From: Bdellovibrionales bacterium
Lineage (GTDB): Bacteria > Bdellovibrionota > Bdellovibrionia > Bdellovibrionales > Bdellovibrionaceae
DNA: 35,482 bases
NCBI GenBank assembly: GCA_005793345.1
Contig: SXSU01000115.1
Location: 1-35,482 of the forward strand
Direction of reading: 5' to 3'
Shown: in pieces, positions 31,923 through 35,482 of the stretch
Position numbering within the stretch: position 1 is the first letter of the stretch
Layout of the letters: the number at the start of each line of letters is the position of its first letter
The notes under the pieces: model-generated
Database searches by the model: none
What the model was told of the DNA's origin: nothing
The model's input: only the letters and a program-made list of their open reading frames with translations
Translations under genes and position numbers: made by a program

Positions 31923-33962
31923 CTATTCCAGTTTCCAATTATTCTCAACTGAAATAAGGTCTGAAAGAACATTTAGTGATTCTTTTACGTCGGCTCTACC
32001 TAAATACTCTTTTTCTTTTTCTTCTTTTGGTGCGTATTTTTTATTTTTCTTTTTTGCTTTTTCTTCTTTAGCTTTTACATCTTTGCTATCATTTAGAACT
32101 TCTGCAAGTTTAATTATTTTTCCAGATTTAACTGACTTTGCAAAATCTTCAGCAATTTTTTTAAAGTCTGCATCTTTATCAATTCTTGCAAGTGATCTTT
32201 CTTTGAGAGGTTTTATCCAATTAGGATCAATGGGTTTCCAAGCGCCAGGTCCTTCTTTAACATAGGCCTCTTGTGAAATAAATGAATCAATCTTTTTAGG
32301 TGGCAATGAATAATCTAAACTTTTTTCTCCAATATCTTCATTGTTCCATAAACTTGGAAATGAAATATCTGCTTCTACACCTCGATGTTGAGTGCTATTT
32401 CCACCAGGAATAAAAAACATTCCTATTGTTACTTTTAATGCGCCTAAATCTTGTGGAGTTCGATTTACAGTTTGGATACTTCCTTTGCCGAACGTATGAT
32501 TGCCACCAACAATAAGTGCTCGTTTATAATCTTGTAAGGTACCTGCCACAATCTCAGAAGCACTTGCGCTCATTCGACTTGTTAATATTACTAATGGCCC
32601 TGAGTAATCCACTGTAGGATCCGCATCAGCCAAAGGCACTTCCCCCATCATAAAAGCTTCACGCGCTGTTTGTTTTACGACATTACCAGTTTTAAAATAT
32701 AGTCCCGCAATTCGAACAGCATCCTCAAGACTTCCACCCGCATTTGTAGACACATCTAAAACCATACCATCTACTTTTTTACTCACAGCTTCTTTGATTA
32801 GCTTTTTCATATCTGCAGCACAAGATCTTCCGCCGCCAGCATAAAATGAGGGTAATTGCAGTAGTGCTAATTTTCTTTTTTGTCCGTTAATTTCTTTTTC
32901 AATATAATGAATATTTGCAGCGTCTTCTTCCAATTTGATTTTATCTCGCACTAGGTTTAATTCAAATTTTTCTTTTTTATCACCTGATTTACGTAGAACT
33001 AATAACTTTACAGTAGTCCCTTTTTTACCTCTGATTTTTGCGACAACATCTCTTAAGTCCCACTCAATAACATTTTCTAGCTTACCAGAATCACCCTGCC
33101 CAACAGCAACAATCTTATCTTGTGGTTGTAATTTGCCTGAGCGAGCAGCGGCCCCTCCGGGAACGAGTGCCTCAATGACTGTGAATCCATCTTGTGAACT
33201 CAGAGTTGCCCCAATACCTTCAAGACTTAAACTCATTTGAATATCAAAATCTTCTTCAACATCTTTTGAAAAAAAACTAGTATGAGGATCAAGTGATCTT
33301 GCAAAACTATCTAAGTAATCTGCAAAAATATCTGTTTTCTTTTTTTCTTCTGTTCGTTTTAATAATCTTTCATAATTGCGCGCAACAGTTTCTCTTGCTT
33401 CATCTAGCTTCATATCGGTTACAACATAGTTAGCAACTTGAAAGTGAATGTATTTGCGAAGATATTCTTCAACCTCTTCCTTATTTTTAGCATAAGGCTT
33501 TTTATCAGGGTCAAACTCAAACTCAATTTTTGGATCAATTTTAAATTTACTATCTAATGTTTTTTTTGCAAATGCCACTCGCTCTTTAACTTTTTCTACA
33601 TAGAGCGCTTGAATTTGATCTAAGAAACCACAGTTTCTGTCTTTGACTTGATTAAAAACATTACCCATCATTTTTTTAATACTTTCTACCTCAACTTGGG
33701 TAAAAAATATTTTTGAAGGATCTATTCTTTTGATATATTGCTCAATAACTCTATCTCGCAGTTTATCATCTGTCTCGTGAATCAAAATGTGTTGCTCTAA
33801 ATATTTTTTTTGAATCGGACTTATATAAAAGCAGTTAAGCTGATTCATTGGTTCCGCAAGGAGTTGAGCTTGCGAAAAAATTGGGAATGCCATTAAAGAC
33901 ACTGCCAAAATTAAAAATACTTTATACCCTGTAAAACTTCTATGAACAGCAGATTTCAACAT
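31923..33962 (-). CDS. prc: Tail-specific (C-terminal processing) protease Prc
   Basis: Periplasmic S41 serine protease of 679 residues that degrades or trims envelope proteins from their C-termini. It has a signal peptide (about 12-32, ending SQAQ), an N-terminal alpha region (43-225 with LDPHTSFFS at 224-232), a PDZ domain (about 245-325: LEGIGATLSSQDGFTVIEALVPGGAAARSG) and the S41 catalytic core (365-540). The dyad is S467 in SRMSASASEI and K493 in TFGKGS. The usual DLRNNGGG box reads DVSTNAGGS here. The C-terminal DUF3340-like region is Lys/Glu-rich. AAGGAA precedes the ATG. No partner NlpI is seen in the window. Confidence 0.95.
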   Translation of the reverse strand: MLKSAVHRSFTGYKVFLILAVSLMAFPIFSQAQLLAEPMNQLNCFYISPIQKKYLEQHILIHETDDKLRDRVIEQYIKRIDPSKIFFTQVEVESIKKMMGNVFNQVKDRNCGFLDQIQALYVEKVKERVAFAKKTLDSKFKIDPKIEFEFDPDKKPYAKNKEEVEEYLRKYIHFQVANYVVTDMKLDEARETVARNYERLLKRTEEKKKTDIFADYLDSFARSLDPHTSFFSKDVEEDFDIQMSLSLEGIGATLSSQDGFTVIEALVPGGAAARSGKLQPQDKIVAVGQGDSGKLENVIEWDLRDVVAKIRGKKGTTVKLLVLRKSGDKKEKFELNLVRDKIKLEEDAANIHYIEKEINGQKRKLALLQLPSFYAGGGRSCAADMKKLIKEAVSKKVDGMVLDVSTNAGGSLEDAVRIAGLYFKTGNVVKQTAREAFMMGEVPLADADPTVDYSGPLVILTSRMSASASEIVAGTLQDYKRALIVGGNHTFGKGSIQTVNRTPQDLGALKVTIGMFFIPGGNSTQHRGVEADISFPSLWNNEDIGEKSLDYSLPPKKIDSFISQEAYVKEGPGAWKPIDPNWIKPLKERSLARIDKDADFKKIAEDFAKSVKSGKIIKLAEVLNDSKDVKAKEEKAKKKNKKYAPKEEKEKEYLGRADVKESLNVLSDLISVENNWKLE

Positions 33963-34102
33963 ATCTTTTCCTTATACTTGTTGATTAAAAAAATACTTTT
34001 ACAGATTAACATACGTGTTTATAAAAATAGAAAATAAATAAATAAACTCAGCCCAAAGTACGGATCGCTTAGAGATCTATACTTTTTCATAATCCAGTTA
34101 TT

Positions 34103-35482
34103 TCACTTCCGAGTTGTCGAAGCAGTAGTTTTTTTTAATATCACTTTAGAAGGAGCTTTTAATTCCTCAACTTTAGTCGCGGATTTTTTAGCAACTGGCT
34201 TAGTTGACTTAGCTACCTTAGCAACCTTATTTGCCTTTGATGATTTTGCAGCAGGTTTATCAGCCCCAACGACCACAAGAGCTTGTGCTAAATCAAACTT
34301 TTCAAGATCTGTTCCTTCTGGTAGTGAGTGATTTTTATTTCCAAATTTTATGTAAGGACCATATGGCCCCTGAACAACTTGAATTGGTTTTTCTGTTCCT
34401 TTATCTATACCTAAATCCTTAAGTACTTTAGATGCAGATCTCCCTTTTTTAGGTTGCTCAAATAACTCAATTGCTTTTTCTAAGTTCATTGTAAAAATTG
34501 ATTCTGTTTTTGGAACTGATCTATAATCACCATCACAAACAACATAGGGACCAAAACGTCCAATACCAACCTTGATGTCTTTATTACTTGTTGGATGTAC
34601 TCCTAATTTTTTTGGTAATCTTACAATATCCAAAGCTTTATCTAAGGACAATGTTTCTGGAGCAATGCCTTGTGGGATCGAAACACGCTTAGGTTTACTA
34701 TCTTCACTATCAACACTACCTAGTTGCACATACGGACCAAAGCGACCAGACATTACATAGACATCCAAACCCGTTTCAGGATCTTTACCTAGGCTATCAA
34801 CTCCCTTAGCTTTTTGCTCAATCCATTTATCAATAAGATCAGAAGTAATATCTGCAGGTGCATCTTTTTCTGGAATTGAAGCGCTTTGCACTTCATCTGT
34901 GCTGCCAATATTTTTTTCAACATAGGCGCCAAAGCGACCAACTTTAAAAACATATCCATCTAAACCTTTTAGTTTAATTGAACGAGCCTCATCTGGATCA
35001 ATCTTTTGTTCACGATCAGCGATCAGTACTTTTAAACCCTGCTTACCAAAATAAATTTCAGATAAATATTTTTTCCAATCAAGATCTCCATCAGCGATAT
35101 TATCAAGAGAATTTTCCATACCTGATGTAAATTTTAAATCCACAAATTCTGTTAAATAATTTTCTAACAACTTAGACACAACTAATGCCGTAAAAGTTGG
35201 AACTAATGCGTTTCCTTGTTTGCGAATATATCCTCGATCTACAATCGTACTCATGATCGAGGCATAAGTTGATGGACGCCCTATACCTTCTTTTTCCATG
35301 GTTTGAACTAAACTTGCCTCTGTATATCTTGCAGGTGGTTTTGTTTCATGATCTGTGGGTAACAAATCATTACATTTTAATATGTCGCCTATTTTTAAAA
35401 CTGGTAAACGCACTTCACGTTCAGCCAGTTCCATCTCAGGGTCATCAGATCCTTCAACATATGCTCTCAAAAATCCTGGAAA
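34103..35482 (-). CDS. topA: DNA topoisomerase I, C-terminal part (cut by the window edge)
   Basis: Type IA topoisomerase that relaxes negative supercoils. The frame stays open to the window edge, so the start and the catalytic tyrosine are outside. Visible: the last part of the core (PPARYTEASLVQTMEKEGIGRPSTYASIMSTIVDRGYI) and, instead of zinc fingers, four C-terminal repeats of the Toprim_Crpt type, each with GRFG/GPYG-Y: GRFGAYVEK, GRFGPYVQLG, GRFGPYVVCDG and GPYGPYIKFG. A Lys/Ala-rich basic tail (KVAKVAKSTKPVAKKSATK) follows. An apparent start at 35470 is only an internal TTG. Confidence 0.93.
   Translation of the reverse strand, partial: FPGFLRAYVEGSDDPEMELAEREVRLPVLKIGDILKCNDLLPTDHETKPPARYTEASLVQTMEKEGIGRPSTYASIMSTIVDRGYIRKQGNALVPTFTALVVSKLLENYLTEFVDLKFTSGMENSLDNIADGDLDWKKYLSEIYFGKQGLKVLIADREQKIDPDEARSIKLKGLDGYVFKVGRFGAYVEKNIGSTDEVQSASIPEKDAPADITSDLIDKWIEQKAKGVDSLGKDPETGLDVYVMSGRFGPYVQLGSVDSEDSKPKRVSIPQGIAPETLSLDKALDIVRLPKKLGVHPTSNKDIKVGIGRFGPYVVCDGDYRSVPKTESIFTMNLEKAIELFEQPKKGRSASKVLKDLGIDKGTEKPIQVVQGPYGPYIKFGNKNHSLPEGTDLEKFDLAQALVVVGADKPAAKSSKANKVAKVAKSTKPVAKKSATKVEELKAPSKVILKKTTASTTRK

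Overview
The window is AT-rich (about one third G+C by eye), densely coded and dominated by one flagellar type III export operon. The gene order (fliL-fliM-fliN-fliO-fliP-fliQ-fliR-flhB-flhA-flhF-flhG-fliA) and the set of secreted and outer-membrane proteins fit a low-GC member of the Bdellovibrionota (Bdellovibrio/Bacteriovorax relatives). This assignment is an inference from gene content; no rRNA gene is present. No tRNA, CRISPR array, prophage or intact insertion sequence was seen.

Layout. 1-2400 (minus strand): a secreted beta-propeller-like protein, a truncated DUF998-like membrane protein and a YgiD-type dioxygenase with an added twin-arginine-like leader. 2401-2756 is the only gene-free stretch above 300 bases; it holds a GC-richer island (2434-2557) that folds into a long nested hairpin. 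2757-13987 (minus): the 12-gene flagellar operon, tightly packed with several overlapping stop/start codons. It is preceded by a near-consensus sigma-54 promoter and ends with the gene for the flagellar sigma-28 factor, which suggests a RpoN-to-FliA cascade. 14159-17861: a SuhB-type inositol monophosphatase, a SPOR-domain protein and two envelope proteins.

17882-19308 is the most unusual locus. Four and a half 10-bp tandem repeats precede a gene fusing an excisionase-like HTH, a degenerate STAS-like segment and a GHKL (HATPase) domain. That gene overlaps by 13 nt a small STAS-like DUF4325 protein. The set looks like a compact partner-switching regulator. Next come coaE (minus), a PknB-type Ser/Thr kinase with PEGA domains (with a candidate sigma-28 promoter) and a long-chain acyl-CoA ligase.

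23878-28765: an outer-membrane protein with an AMIN-like periplasmic partner, a Cys-rich lipoprotein, and an ATP-grasp-like protein overlapping a beta-CASP metallo-beta-lactamase nuclease. 28766-35482 (minus): a methyltransferase, the E1 alpha/beta subunits of a 2-oxoacid dehydrogenase, the tail-specific protease Prc, and the C-terminal part of topoisomerase I cut by the window edge.

Several recurring signals are not genes: a mismatched palindrome in two intergenic copies, a hairpin followed by a shared AACAAACAAGA tail downstream of two minus-strand genes, three promoters whose -10 box lies only 6-7 nt from the ATG (leaderless candidates), and a 34-nt near-perfect palindrome inside the start of fliP.
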